This document shows positions 1-8,803 of a stretch of 32,000 nt of DNA, in pieces. The translations under genes were made by a program, and so were the position numbers. Where the stretch lies: NCBI GenBank assembly GCA_016845445.1, contig JAERSU010000040.1, forward strand, positions 1-32,000. Direction: 5' to 3'. The stretch comes from Oceanospirillaceae bacterium. Its GTDB lineage: Bacteria > Pseudomonadota > Gammaproteobacteria > Pseudomonadales > Balneatricaceae. Under the pieces are notes generated by a model. That model saw only the letters and a list, made by a program, of their open reading frames with translations. It made no database searches and was not told the origin of the DNA. Each line of letters begins with the position of its first letter. Positions within the stretch are counted from its first letter, which is position 1.

Positions 1-71
1 TTGCCGGACCAAAATTGTTGAAGGGCAAAGATTAAGCCCTGAAAAGTGCTGCTGTCGGTCGTCTTGTCCAC
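1..71 (-). CDS. glyQ: Glycyl-tRNA synthetase alpha subunit, N-terminal fragment
   Basis: Only the first 23 codons are in the window; the gene runs off the left edge. Read on the minus strand from a GTG at 71, the peptide contains TFQGLIFALQQFW, matching the conserved GlyQ start (TFQGLI-LQ-YW in the family). GTG is the only usual start codon after an in-frame TAG 13 codons upstream, and AGGCGGA lies just upstream as a ribosome binding site. GlyQ is the catalytic alpha subunit of the alpha2beta2 enzyme that charges tRNA-Gly; glyS normally follows. In Pseudomonas glyQ is also divergent from an HtrB-like acyltransferase. The identification rests on a short peptide but the motif is characteristic. 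Confidence 0.85.
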   Translation of the reverse strand, partial: MDKTTDSSTFQGLIFALQQFWSG

Positions 72-120
72 GCTGTCGAGTCCGCCTTTACGTTTGGTTA
101 ATTGGCCCTAGTATTTGTCG

Positions 121-174
121 CGCTAGGAGGCCTAAAAGAAAACGCGATATTATACACTAAATAGGCCTCTAGCG
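121..174. repeat. Imperfect inverted repeat in the glyQ upstream region
   Basis: CGCTAGGAGGCCT (121-133) and AGGCCTCTAGCG (163-174) are complementary apart from one unpaired G. The arms are separated by 29 bases. The rest of the 258-base intergenic region holds only a weak candidate promoter for the downstream gene (TTCAAG 271-276, TATGAT 294-299, 17-base spacer). Confidence 0.6.
149..154 (-). promoter_or_regulatory. Putative -10 box for glyQ
   Basis: TATAAT on the minus strand, about 80 bases upstream of the glyQ GTG. No convincing -35 is seen 16-18 bases upstream. The box lies in the loop between two arms of an imperfect inverted repeat (121-133 and 163-174), so it may be an operator-controlled promoter or a chance match. 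Confidence 0.35.
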
Positions 175-329
175 CATGAGCTGCGCGGGCTGAATGGTCT
201 CGAATAGGGCGGAAAAGTGCGCTTTTAAGAGTCTATAGGCAGTAAATCTGCCACAAAGTCTTAGCCTGCATTCAAGGCCGTTCACAAGAGTGGTATGATT
301 AGCGCTTAATTTCTAGGAAGCTGTTGTTC

Positions 330-1199
330 ATGAAAGGACCTCTTGCTGCTTTTGTTATTCGCTTTTTTGCTGCTCTACCGATGCCATTGGCACAGGCTTT
401 CGGTTGGTTGTTAGGCCGTATATTGTATTACCTGCCAAATAACAGTAGATACCAAACAAGGTTGAATATACAACGTTGCTTTCCTCACTTAACCGATGAT
501 GAACAGGCTGCCTTAGTGAAGAGTAGCCTTGCCCATACATCGATGGCCATGATGGAGATGGGGCACAATTGGTGCGGCAATCCGCAAGTCCAGCGCCAGC
601 GTATCAAGCAAGTTAACGGTGCCGAGTTGCTGGCTAAAGTGCATCCAGCGGGGTGTATTGTGTTAACCCCTCATTTTGGCAACTGGGAGTTATTTGCATC
701 CTGGCTGGCTCAACAAACCTCCTTAACGGCCCTTTATAAACCAGCAAAACTTCCTCAGCTAGATGACCTCATTGCTGCAGGTAGGCAAGCTGCAGGTATG
801 GCCTTGGCCCCCGCCTCTGCCAAGGGCGTGATGGCCCTCAAACGCGCCTTGAAAAAGCAGCAAAGTATATTGATTTTGCCTGACCAGGAGCCACCTAAAC
901 AGGCGGCTTTAAAGGTGTGTTTCTTTTCTCAGCCGGCCTATACCATGACCTTGGCAAGCCAGTTGGCTCAGCCAGGTTCTAGCGCTGCGGCGCCAAGGGT
1001 TTTATTGGGCTGGGCCAAGCGTTTGGGCGTTGGCAAGGGCTTCGCCATTGAGGTGTTGGATGTCAGCGACGCGCTTGTGCAGGAGGATCTGGCATCTTCT
1101 GTACAAGCCATGAATGATGTGATTGCTCAGCTTATTCAGCAGGATCCTGCGCAATACCAGTGGGAATACCGACGTTTTAAGCAAACCCTTGAGACGTAA
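330..1199 (+). CDS. Lysophospholipid / lipid A acyltransferase, LpxL-HtrB family
   Basis: A 289-residue inner-membrane acyltransferase of the family that adds secondary acyl chains to lipid A (LpxL/LpxM) or related lipids. Visible signatures are an N-terminal hydrophobic segment, the catalytic HFGNWE (H-x4-E) motif near residue 115, LPDQEPP near 188, and the C-terminal QYQWEYRRFK block typical of the family. I chose ATG 330 because AGGAAG at 315-320 is well spaced; a TTG two codons upstream is less likely. It is divergent from glyQ, as in Pseudomonas, and its stop directly abuts the stop of the convergent methyltransferase. Family is secure; exact acyl donor and acceptor are not. Confidence 0.88.
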   Translation: MKGPLAAFVIRFFAALPMPLAQAFGWLLGRILYYLPNNSRYQTRLNIQRCFPHLTDDEQAALVKSSLAHTSMAMMEMGHNWCGNPQVQRQRIKQVNGAELLAKVHPAGCIVLTPHFGNWELFASWLAQQTSLTALYKPAKLPQLDDLIAAGRQAAGMALAPASAKGVMALKRALKKQQSILILPDQEPPKQAALKVCFFSQPAYTMTLASQLAQPGSSAAAPRVLLGWAKRLGVGKGFAIEVLDVSDALVQEDLASSVQAMNDVIAQLIQQDPAQYQWEYRRFKQTLET

Positions 1200-1763
1200 T
1201 TACTGTTTTTTGGCTATCAACAAGGCTTTACCGGACATGCTATGGGGATTGTCCAGTGCATAGTGGCTGCCTTCATCGACGTACACCAGAGGCGTTAAAT
1301 CAGCAAACAGTTGCAGCAACTCACCTTCAGCTAAAAGGAATTTGGGGTTGCTTGGTTTGCCTTCTAAGGGCAGGTTATTAAAGGTCTGATACATCAATAC
1401 TCCGCCAGGTTTAAGGCTCTTGATGATCTGTGGACAAACTTCTCGTTGGAGAAAATAACTAACATAAACAAGGTCAAACTGCGCCTCGGGCCAAGGGCTG
1501 GTGGCATCTATGCAGCGGCCTGTAACCTCGAGTGCTTGAGCCTTGGCTTGTTGTTCCAATTTTTCAATGCCCACTGCTGACATATCCCATCCCTCTACAC
1601 TAAGTCCATGTTTTGCAAGAAAAAAAGAATTCTGTCCAAGGCCGCACGCCAGATCTAGGGCAGTCCCCTTTGTGGGCAACAGATGGCGATAATGCACTAA
1701 CCATGGATTCACTGGAGGTAAATCGCTGGCCTGCCGATAACGTTGATTCCATTTTTCAGACAT
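1200..1763 (-). CDS. Class I SAM-dependent methyltransferase
   Basis: A 187-residue protein with a class I (Rossmann) methyltransferase fold. Motif I is LDLACGLGQNS (residues 36-46), followed by the acidic end of strand 2 (VEGWDMS), a FDLVYVSYFL strand-4 segment and LKPGGVLMYQTF as motif III. It resembles TehB/UbiG-type small methyltransferases; the substrate cannot be read from sequence. It is 59 bases downstream of trkH on the same strand, so may be transcribed from the trk unit or by itself. The start ATG at 1763 has only a weak AGGT upstream. Its stop codon touches that of the convergent acyltransferase. Confidence 0.85.
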   Translation of the reverse strand: MSEKWNQRYRQASDLPPVNPWLVHYRHLLPTKGTALDLACGLGQNSFFLAKHGLSVEGWDMSAVGIEKLEQQAKAQALEVTGRCIDATSPWPEAQFDLVYVSYFLQREVCPQIIKSLKPGGVLMYQTFNNLPLEGKPSNPKFLLAEGELLQLFADLTPLVYVDEGSHYALDNPHSMSGKALLIAKKQ

Positions 1764-1822
1764 GCATGCAACCTGTGGATAAGTATGTTAATAAACTGCG
1801 ATTAATTGGTGTACAGGTGGAA

Positions 1823-3298
1823 TTAATCTCGCCAAAACATAGGCATAAAGATAACCAGTAGGGTAAATACTTCGAGTCGGCCAAGCAGCATGGAAAAGCA
1901 AAGTATCCATTTGGCGGTGGTGTTGATGTCACCATAGTGGGAAGCGACATCTCCTAGACCGGGTCCAAGATTATTGAGGGTTGCACCTACGGCTGACCAA
2001 GCGGTGACTTGATCAAGGCCTGTGCCCAGTAACATGATCATCATGATGATGAATACCAGGGCATAGACAGAGAAGAAACCCCATACAGCATCTGCAACGC
2101 GGCTAGGAATGGCCGTGCCACCTAGTTTTACATGCATGATGGCATTGGGGTGAATAAGCCGGTGGACTTCTCGCAAACCTTGCTTTAATACAATCAGCAC
2201 GCGCACCACCTTCATACCGCCACCGGTAGACCCTGCACAGCCACCTATAAATGCGGCACTAAAGAGCAAGAAGGGTAGCATGGCCGGCCAGCTGGCAAAA
2301 TCAGCGGTTGCATAACCAGTGGTAGTGGCCACCGATACCACTTCAAACAAACCTTGGCGGAAGCTATCTATCCAGCCAAGGTTGGTGGCTGCTGCTAGGG
2401 TGATCACCGTGACAATAGAAATACTGGCAATGATGCCTAGGAAAAACTGAAATTCTTCATCTCGCCAGTAGTGCTTAAGGGAAAACTGGTGGTGCTTGTG
2501 ACGTATTAGGCGTGCGGTTTGAAAATGCAGGCCAAAGTTAATGGCTGCCAATAACATAAACACGATGGCGATGCCTTCAATAGCCGGGCTATTGAAATAA
2601 CCGATACTGGCATCATGGGTAGAAAACCCCCCAATGGCCACGGTGGAGAAACTATGACAGATGGCGTCGAAGGCGCTCATGCCGGCCGCCCAATAGGCCA
2701 GAGCACAGGTTACCGTAAGGCTAAGATAGATGTACCAGAGGTGCTTGGCTGTTTCGGTGATGCGCGGCGTTAGTTTGGAATCCTTTACTGGTCCTGGGGT
2801 TTCCGCACGATAAAGCTGCATACCACCGATGCCTAACATAGGTAAGATGGCCACCGCTAAGACGATAATACCCATACCGCCTAGCCATTGCAGCAGCTGA
2901 CGATAAAAGAGTACCGATTCGGGCAGAAAATCGATCTTGGTGATGACCGTGGCCCCCGTGGTGGTGAGGCCAGAAAGTGATTCAAACAAGGCGTCAACAA
3001 AGGTCCAATTAACCTGCCAGGGTTTGACTAGATACAGTGGCAGGGCACCGAATATACCCAAGATGGTCCAAAACAGTACAACAATGACAAAGCCGTCACG
3101 GGTGCGCAGTACTTTTTGGTATTTTGCCACAGGCAACCAGATAAAGAGGCCTGCACCTAGGGTGATAGCAAAGGCTTCGATAAATGCCATGTGGGCGCCA
3201 TCTTCATACAACAAGGACACCAGTAGCGGCGGCACCATGGCTAGGCTGAATACCATCAGTAGCATGCCGATGACTTTTTGGGCTATTTTTAGGTGCAT
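1823..3298 (-). CDS. trkH: Trk potassium uptake system, membrane subunit TrkH
   Basis: A 491-residue polytopic inner-membrane K+ translocation subunit. The four MPM (membrane-pore-membrane) repeats each show the selectivity-filter glycine: TTTGAT (112-117), STVAIGGFST (218-227), ATTTGYA (324-330) and TLNNLGPGL (440-448). The intramembrane gating segment GGCAGSTGGGMK lies at about 352-363. Length matches TrkH/TrkG (about 485). It is 21 bases downstream of trkA, forming a trkA-trkH operon that supplies both pore and cytosolic regulator; in many gammaproteobacteria trkH is elsewhere. No internal anomaly was seen. Confidence 0.96.
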   Translation of the reverse strand: MHLKIAQKVIGMLLMVFSLAMVPPLLVSLLYEDGAHMAFIEAFAITLGAGLFIWLPVAKYQKVLRTRDGFVIVVLFWTILGIFGALPLYLVKPWQVNWTFVDALFESLSGLTTTGATVITKIDFLPESVLFYRQLLQWLGGMGIIVLAVAILPMLGIGGMQLYRAETPGPVKDSKLTPRITETAKHLWYIYLSLTVTCALAYWAAGMSAFDAICHSFSTVAIGGFSTHDASIGYFNSPAIEGIAIVFMLLAAINFGLHFQTARLIRHKHHQFSLKHYWRDEEFQFFLGIIASISIVTVITLAAATNLGWIDSFRQGLFEVVSVATTTGYATADFASWPAMLPFLLFSAAFIGGCAGSTGGGMKVVRVLIVLKQGLREVHRLIHPNAIMHVKLGGTAIPSRVADAVWGFFSVYALVFIIMMIMLLGTGLDQVTAWSAVGATLNNLGPGLGDVASHYGDINTTAKWILCFSMLLGRLEVFTLLVIFMPMFWRD

Positions 3299-3319
3299 GG
3301 TTGGCTCTTCATCAGGGGC

Positions 3320-4702
3320 TTAGAAGAAGGTGAGAGCAACGGCGAAGAGGCGCTCAACTTCGTTGATCATGAGGCGATCTGTAAGGAACAGGATGACATG
3401 ATCATTGTTTTCGATGACAGTATCATGGTGCGCCATGATCACTTCACCATCGCGAACGATGGCGCCAAAGCTAGTACCCTCGGGTAGACTGATTTCTTCT
3501 AGGCGGCGACCCACAACTTGCGATGTTTTTAAATCACCGTGGGCAATCACCTCGATAGCCTCGGCAGCACCGCGACGCAAAGAGTGGACATTAACTATAT
3601 CACCGCGACGCACATGAGTGAGCAGGCTACTGACGGTGGTTTGTTGTGGGGAGATGGCAATATCGATGGTACCATCTTCAATCAGATCCACATAAGCGGG
3701 ATTACTAATCAGTGTCATCACCGTGCGTACGCCTAGACGTTTAGCCAACATGGAAGCCATGATATTGGCTTCGTCATCATTGGTAAGGGCGCAAAAGACA
3801 TCCGTAGCTTCAATGTTCTCTTCAATGAGCAGGTCCTGATCAGAAGCACTACCGTGGAGCACGATGACATCATCCAATCTATCTGCCAATTGTTCGCATT
3901 TGGCTAAACCACGTTCGATGATCTTGACGCGGAAATCTTTTGCTAGATTACTAGCGAGGCTGGCGCCAATATTACCACCACCGGCAATCATGATCTTCTT
4001 GTAGGGCTTTTCTAAGCGGCGCAGTTCGCTCATTACCGCACGGATGTCCTGTTTGGCAGCAATAAAGAAGACTTCGTCGTCAACGTGAATTTCCGTACTG
4101 CCTTGCGGCACGATAGCGCGATCTTTGCGAAAGATAGCGGCCACACGGGCGTCGACATTGGGCATGTGCTGACGCAGGTTGGCGATAGGCTGACCTACTA
4201 GGGGGCCACCGAGGCGGGTTTTTACCGCTACCAGTTGCACATGACCATCAGCAAAATCCAACACCTGTAGGGCGCTGGGGTTTTCAATGAGGCGCTGTAC
4301 ATGTTTGGTAACCAGTTTTTCTGGACTGATGATAACGTCGATGGGGAAAGCCCCAGACTCATCCTTAAAGAGGATACCGCGATGGTTAAAGTACTGATGA
4401 GAACGAATGCGGCTGATGGTTTTTGGCGTCAGATAGACATGTTTGGCAATCTGACAGGCCACCATGTTGACCTCATCACTATTGGTTACGGCCACCAGCA
4501 TGTCGGCATCCTCAACGCCGGCTGCTTCAAGGATATTGGGGAGGGAGGCAGTACCGGCAACGGTACGGATATCCAAGCGATCCTGCAGGTCTTTAAGGGA
4601 ACTGGTATCCTGGTCCACCATGGTGATGTCATTGGCATCAATGGCCAGGTTTTCTGCCAGAGTTCTGCCGACTTGGCCGGCACCGAGAATGATAATTTTC
4701 AT
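3320..4702 (-). CDS. trkA: Trk potassium uptake regulatory protein TrkA
   Basis: A 460-residue peripheral cytosolic subunit that gates TrkH in response to nucleotides. It is a tandem duplication of RCK units: Rossmann motifs GAGQVG (7-12) and GGGNIG (241-246), each ending in an acidic residue after strand 2 (VDQD; IIER), and each followed by an RCK_C (TrkA_C) domain. Length is as in E. coli TrkA (458). It is 87 bases after rsmB, the usual gammaproteobacterial order, with a probable own promoter overlapping the rsmB end. The gene is intact. Confidence 0.97.
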   Translation of the reverse strand: MKIIILGAGQVGRTLAENLAIDANDITMVDQDTSSLKDLQDRLDIRTVAGTASLPNILEAAGVEDADMLVAVTNSDEVNMVACQIAKHVYLTPKTISRIRSHQYFNHRGILFKDESGAFPIDVIISPEKLVTKHVQRLIENPSALQVLDFADGHVQLVAVKTRLGGPLVGQPIANLRQHMPNVDARVAAIFRKDRAIVPQGSTEIHVDDEVFFIAAKQDIRAVMSELRRLEKPYKKIMIAGGGNIGASLASNLAKDFRVKIIERGLAKCEQLADRLDDVIVLHGSASDQDLLIEENIEATDVFCALTNDDEANIMASMLAKRLGVRTVMTLISNPAYVDLIEDGTIDIAISPQQTTVSSLLTHVRRGDIVNVHSLRRGAAEAIEVIAHGDLKTSQVVGRRLEEISLPEGTSFGAIVRDGEVIMAHHDTVIENNDHVILFLTDRLMINEVERLFAVALTFF

Positions 4703-4751
4703 AACCGTCGCTTTCTAATTGAGCACTAATTGCGTTACTCATTTGGCTTGT

Positions 4752-4779
4752 ATGATACCAGAATCCACAAGTCTGTCAT
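4752..4779 (-). promoter_or_regulatory. Probable trkA-trkH promoter
   Basis: On the minus strand ATGACA (4774-4779) and TATCAT (4752-4757) are separated by 16 bases, matching a sigma-70 promoter at 5/6 and 5/6 positions. It lies just past the rsmB stop, about 50 bases upstream of the trkA start. This would let trkAH be expressed separately from def-fmt-rsmB. Confidence 0.45.
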
Positions 4780-4789
4780 GGTTATTGCA

Positions 4790-6094
4790 TCAAGCCGTGG
4801 ATTGTTTGCTCAGGACGGCATAATAGAAACCGTCATGAGAATCTGGAGTAGGGAACAATTGACGACCAAATTCAGCTTGTTGTCCCCAGTTCGCTTCAAT
4901 TGGTATGTGTTCTGCGTCGGCTTGTTGAGCCACAAAACGTTTAACAATGCGTTCGTTTTCTTGTTTTAACACCGAACAGGTGGCGTAGACTAGGCGCCCG
5001 CCAGGGGCTAGGGTCGGCCACAGGCGTTGTATCAAGAGTAGCTGTAGTTGTGCTAAACGAGCAATCTCTTCACTAGTACGTAGTATTTTGATGTCTGGAT
5101 TACGGCGAATGACACCCGTTGCAGAACAGGGCGCATCCAGCAGTATACGATCAAAGGCCTGACCGTCCCACCAGCTGTCTGGTGCGCTTGCGTCGTCGCA
5201 GATGACCTTGGCATTCAAGCCAAGGCGCGCTAAGTTTTCATGTAGGCGGCCAATACGGCGCTCTTCTAATTCGATGGCGGTAACCTCGACGTCAGCTACT
5301 TCAAGCAGGTGACCAGTTTTGCCACCAGGTGCAGCACAGGCATCTAGAATGCTTTGGCCATCCTCTAGGTCCAACAGGGTTGGTGCTAACTGTGGTGCTT
5401 CGTCTTGCACGCTGACCCAGCCCTCAAAGAAGCCAGGTAAAGCGTCAACCTGACAGGCCTTTAGCAGCTGAATGCCCCATGGACTGTAGGTGCAAGCATG
5501 GGCCTTTATATCTGCTTGCTGAAGCAACTGCAGGTAGGCATCGCGGCTATGATGGCGCTGATTAACCCTGAGGGTCATGGGTGCCTGCTGGTCGTTGGCA
5601 GTAACAATAGCATGCCATTGCTCAGGCCAATGACTGGCTAGTTTGGCCGCTAACCAAGCGGGGTGGTTATATTGGTACTCTGCCTGCTGGGTTAATGCTT
5701 GTGGTAATGCTTGCCGTTGGCGCAGGTAGGCTCTTAACACGCCATTTACCAGAGAGGCTGCCCAGGGTTGGCCACTGGCTTTGGCCGCCTCAACGGCATT
5801 AGTAACGGCGGCATGGTCTGGTGTACGTAGATGACTAATCTCATATAAACCAATCAATATAACCCCATACACATCCCAGTCCTTCTTGCGCATGGGTTTG
5901 TTAAGCAAATGCTGGCCGAGGGCATGCAAGCGTGGGTAAAAACGGCAGGTGCCATAGGTCAATTGGGACAGCAAACTACGTTCTTTTGCTTCAGCTTGAG
6001 ATAAAGCCAAAGGTAAACTGCCCGCTAAGGAACCCTGTTCACGCAATACTTCAACAATAGCTAGGGCGGCCAGATAGCGGGTGGGTTCGGACAT
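4790..6094 (-). CDS. rsmB: 16S rRNA (cytosine967-C5)-methyltransferase
   Basis: RsmB (Sun/Fmu) makes m5C967 in 16S rRNA. The 434-residue protein has an N-terminal NusB-like RNA-binding domain (about 1-135) and a C-terminal m5C methyltransferase domain. The SAM-binding motif DACAAPGGKT is at 251-260; the two catalytic cysteines are visible in APCSAT (Cys323, motif IV) and ATCS (Cys373, motif VI). The C-terminal DGFYYAVL block is typical. It starts 5 bases after the fmt stop, so def-fmt-rsmB is one operon as in E. coli and Pseudomonas. Confidence 0.97.
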   Translation of the reverse strand: MSEPTRYLAALAIVEVLREQGSLAGSLPLALSQAEAKERSLLSQLTYGTCRFYPRLHALGQHLLNKPMRKKDWDVYGVILIGLYEISHLRTPDHAAVTNAVEAAKASGQPWAASLVNGVLRAYLRQRQALPQALTQQAEYQYNHPAWLAAKLASHWPEQWHAIVTANDQQAPMTLRVNQRHHSRDAYLQLLQQADIKAHACTYSPWGIQLLKACQVDALPGFFEGWVSVQDEAPQLAPTLLDLEDGQSILDACAAPGGKTGHLLEVADVEVTAIELEERRIGRLHENLARLGLNAKVICDDASAPDSWWDGQAFDRILLDAPCSATGVIRRNPDIKILRTSEEIARLAQLQLLLIQRLWPTLAPGGRLVYATCSVLKQENERIVKRFVAQQADAEHIPIEANWGQQAEFGRQLFPTPDSHDGFYYAVLSKQSTA

Positions 6095-6099
6095 CAGGT

Positions 6100-7059
6100 T
6101 TAGCGCTCGCTATTACTTAGTAGACTACTGATAGGTAGCTTCTGCTGGAGGTTTTTTAGTTGCGCACCAACAGCGGTTTTACTACCTGGCCATTGCAGTT
6201 GGGTAATGAGTAGCTGTCCCGCACCACAGGCAACACTGATGCCTTGTTTGCTATAGGCAAGAATTTCACCAGCTTGGGCGTCACCAGGGGCTTCGGCTTC
6301 TATGGCCTCAGCTACCCACACTCGTAGGCGTTGTTCACCGAAGTCTGTATAGGCCACTGGCCACGGGTTGAGACCACGCACTTGGCGACAGATATCAGTA
6401 GCGCTCTTGTGCCAATCTATGGCACCTTCGGCTTTGCTGAGTTTGTCAGCGTAATTAGTGAGCTGTTCATCCTGCTCTTCAGGTGGTAAATCTTCGATCT
6501 GGTCTAGCGCTTCTACTAGGGCTTGGCAGCCACTCACAGCGAGCTTGTCATATAGGCTAGCAGAGGTGTCAGTGATGTCGATTGGTAGACTACGTTTGAG
6601 TAGCATGGGGCCTGTATCCAAACCTGCGGCCATCTGCATAATGGTGACGCCCGTTTCCTTGTCACCGGCTAATAAGGCCCGCTGAATGGGCGCCGCACCG
6701 CGCCATCGAGGTAACAATGAACCATGTACGTTAATACAGCCAAGTCGCGGTGTATCCAGTACTAGTTGAGGTAATAGTAAACCGTAGGCCACCACCACCA
6801 TAATATCAGCGGCATAACTTGCTAGCTGGGCTTGGGCATCGGCATCCTTTAGGCTGAGGGGTTGTTGCACCTCTATATTATGCGCTAAGGCCACTTGTTT
6901 TACTGGGCTTGCGGTTAATTTGCGACCTCGGCCAGCGGGACGATCGGGCTGACTGTATACCGCTACTACTTGATGTTCAGTGGCAAGCAGTGCTTGTAGA
7001 TGCTGAGCAGCAAAGTCTGGCGTGCCAGCAAAGATGATACGCAAAGGTTTGCTTGTCAC
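6100..7059 (-). CDS. fmt: Methionyl-tRNA formyltransferase
   Basis: Fmt transfers the formyl group from 10-formyl-tetrahydrofolate to initiator Met-tRNA. The 319-residue protein has the N-terminal formyltransferase domain with FAGTPDFA (10-17), the catalytic set N110 and H112 in INVHGSLLP and D148 in AGLDTGP, and the [11 protein letters not shown] segment. The C-terminal OB-fold domain starts near residue 208. It lies 4 bases downstream of def, which removes the formyl group this enzyme adds. No irregularity seen. Confidence 0.97.
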   Translation of the reverse strand: MTSKPLRIIFAGTPDFAAQHLQALLATEHQVVAVYSQPDRPAGRGRKLTASPVKQVALAHNIEVQQPLSLKDADAQAQLASYAADIMVVVAYGLLLPQLVLDTPRLGCINVHGSLLPRWRGAAPIQRALLAGDKETGVTIMQMAAGLDTGPMLLKRSLPIDITDTSASLYDKLAVSGCQALVEALDQIEDLPPEEQDEQLTNYADKLSKAEGAIDWHKSATDICRQVRGLNPWPVAYTDFGEQRLRVWVAEAIEAEAPGDAQAGEILAYSKQGISVACGAGQLLITQLQWPGSKTAVGAQLKNLQQKLPISSLLSNSER

Positions 7060-7063
7060 GACG

Positions 7064-7579
7064 TTAGCGTCCTTGTTGTTCTAGACGGTGTTTCTTTTCT
7101 AGCTTCTTGCGAATGCGATCGCGTTTTAAGCGTGACAGGTAATCGACAAACAGCTTGCCATTCAAGTGATCCAATTCGTGTTGAATACAAATGGCTAGCA
7201 AGCCTTCGGCTTTCTCTTCTATGGCATTGCCGTCGCGATCCAGAGCTCGATAGATGATGTGGCTGTGGCGTTCAACGTCGTCAAAAAATTCCGGCACGGA
7301 TAGACAGCCTTCTTTGTAGTCTTCCATGTCATCATCAATGGCTTCCCACTCGGGGTTTATCAAAACAAGTGGCTCATCGCCTTCATCGGACACATCGATA
7401 ACCACCACGCGCAGGTGCACATCCACTTGGGTAGCGGCTAGGCCAATACCCGGGGCGTCATACATGGTTTCCAACATATTATCGGTAAGCTGACGGATTT
7501 CATCCGTTACTTGATCGACCGGTTTGGCGATCTTGCGCAGGCGTGGATCGGGGAATTCTAAAATGGGTAGCAGTGCCAT
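7064..7579 (-). CDS. def: Peptide deformylase
   Basis: Def hydrolyses the N-formyl group from nascent polypeptides. All three family motifs are intact in the 171 residues: [10 protein letters not shown] (motif 1), EGCLSVP with the metal-binding cysteine (motif 2), and QHELDHLNG with the two histidine ligands and catalytic glutamate (motif 3). Length is as usual for type 1 PDFs. It is the first gene of the def-fmt-rsmB operon and is divergent from dprA; in Pseudomonas a LysM-domain gene lies between them, which is absent here. A TATAAT on the minus strand at 7618-7623 may be its -10. Confidence 0.97.
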   Translation of the reverse strand: MALLPILEFPDPRLRKIAKPVDQVTDEIRQLTDNMLETMYDAPGIGLAATQVDVHLRVVVIDVSDEGDEPLVLINPEWEAIDDDMEDYKEGCLSVPEFFDDVERHSHIIYRALDRDGNAIEEKAEGLLAICIQHELDHLNGKLFVDYLSRLKRDRIRKKLEKKHRLEQQGR

Positions 7580-7617
7580 GGTGTTAATGCTCAGATAAAT
7601 CCAAAAAACTGGCTAGA

Positions 7618-7623
7618 ATTATA
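7618..7623 (-). promoter_or_regulatory. Possible -10 box for the def operon
   Basis: TATAAT on the minus strand 39 bases upstream of the def ATG, within the 81-base divergent def/dprA interval. No clear -35 hexamer was found, so the assignment is tentative. Confidence 0.35.
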
Positions 7624-7660
7624 CCTGAGAGCGTTTCATAAATCATGGCAAGGAGGCCTT

Positions 7661-8794
7661 ATGCCAAGCGCACAGCAAAACTATCTGCCGGTCTCACAAT
7701 GGCAGCGGGATGAATGGGCCCAATTGGCCCTGAGTGAGTTAAATTTAAACTTTAAGCAAAGCCACCAATTAAGCCAGCTAGATCTGCCTATGGCGGTATT
7801 ATTTCAGCAGGCTAGGGTGAGTGATTTTGTCGGTTTGTTGTCGGATCAGCAAATGCAACGTTGGCGTCACTGGCAGCATTTAGCGCTGGCGGATGTATTT
7901 GCCCAACAAGGGCGATGGCTGGCCTCTAATGAGGCACAATTAATATACTGGCACGATGATTTGTATCCAGCGCAGCTTAAAACCCTCGAAGAGGGGCCGG
8001 GCTGGTTTTGGTGCCAGGGTAACGCGAGTATCTTGGCAGACCCTGGTATTGCCATGGTAGGCGGTCGATATGCTAGTCCTGGCGGCCTAGCTCTGGCTAA
8101 GCAATATGCCACACAATTGGCCGCAGCTGGTCTGAATGTGATTAGTGGCTTAGCTATCGGCATTGACGGTGCAAGTCACGCCGGTGCTCTGGCAGTGGGC
8201 GGTGATACCATTGCTGTGTTAGGTTCGGGTTTGGCGCGCATCTACCCGCCGCGCCATGGCCATTTGGCTCAGACTATTGTTGATCAGGGAGGGGTACTGT
8301 TATCGCCTTGGCCCCTGTGTTGTGATGCCTTGCCGTTTCAGTTTCCAGCTCGCAATCGCATTATTAGTGGTTTGAGTTTAGGTGTATTAGTGGTGGAGGC
8401 AGCCTATAAAAGTGGCTCCCTTATTACTGCTCGGGCGGCCTTAGAACAAGGGCGCGAGGTCTATGCTTTGCCCGCCAGCGTGCATAACCGCAAGGCCCAA
8501 GGTAGTTTGGCATTGATACAGTCAGGGGCCACATTAGTCACTAGTGCAGAGGACATGGTGGCAGATTTGGCCCCACAGCTAGTGGGACTTATGGCTACTA
8601 GTTGCACCAAGGAGTGGCATTTACCAGCCCAATTGCAACAATTGCTCAATCAATTTGGCGATACCCCCCTACCTATTGATATAATCTGCCAACATTCGCC
8701 CTTGCCTTATGCCGAAGTAGCCAGCCATTTAATGGAATTAACCATCCTGGGTTATCTGGTTGAAGGTGTACAAGGCTATGAACGCATCAAATAA
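7661..8794 (+). CDS. dprA: DNA-processing protein DprA (Smf family)
   Basis: DprA binds single-stranded DNA and loads RecA during natural transformation. The 377-residue protein has an N-terminal helical (SAM-like) region, a central Rossmann-like DNA-binding domain and a C-terminal winged-helix-like region. Recognisable blocks are SGLAIGIDGASHAGAL, FPARNRIISGLS and SGSLITARAALEQGREV. Several usually conserved positions differ: MVGGR for the usual VGSR, SGLAIGID for SGLA(R/K)GID, and LPASVHNRKAQGSLALI where the family has PGS...G.N.LI. The start is set by a perfect AGGAGG at 7651-7656. It leads a dprA-tsaC-hemF-aroE run, the usual gammaproteobacterial order. Confidence 0.92.
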   Translation: MPSAQQNYLPVSQWQRDEWAQLALSELNLNFKQSHQLSQLDLPMAVLFQQARVSDFVGLLSDQQMQRWRHWQHLALADVFAQQGRWLASNEAQLIYWHDDLYPAQLKTLEEGPGWFWCQGNASILADPGIAMVGGRYASPGGLALAKQYATQLAAAGLNVISGLAIGIDGASHAGALAVGGDTIAVLGSGLARIYPPRHGHLAQTIVDQGGVLLSPWPLCCDALPFQFPARNRIISGLSLGVLVVEAAYKSGSLITARAALEQGREVYALPASVHNRKAQGSLALIQSGATLVTSAEDMVADLAPQLVGLMATSCTKEWHLPAQLQQLLNQFGDTPLPIDIICQHSPLPYAEVASHLMELTILGYLVEGVQGYERIK

Positions 8795-8803
8795 GGACCT
8801 AAC

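Noticed and set aside
1-159. Plus-strand open frame at the left edge
   Set aside because: It has no recognisable start or protein similarity and lies opposite the glyQ N-terminal coding sequence.
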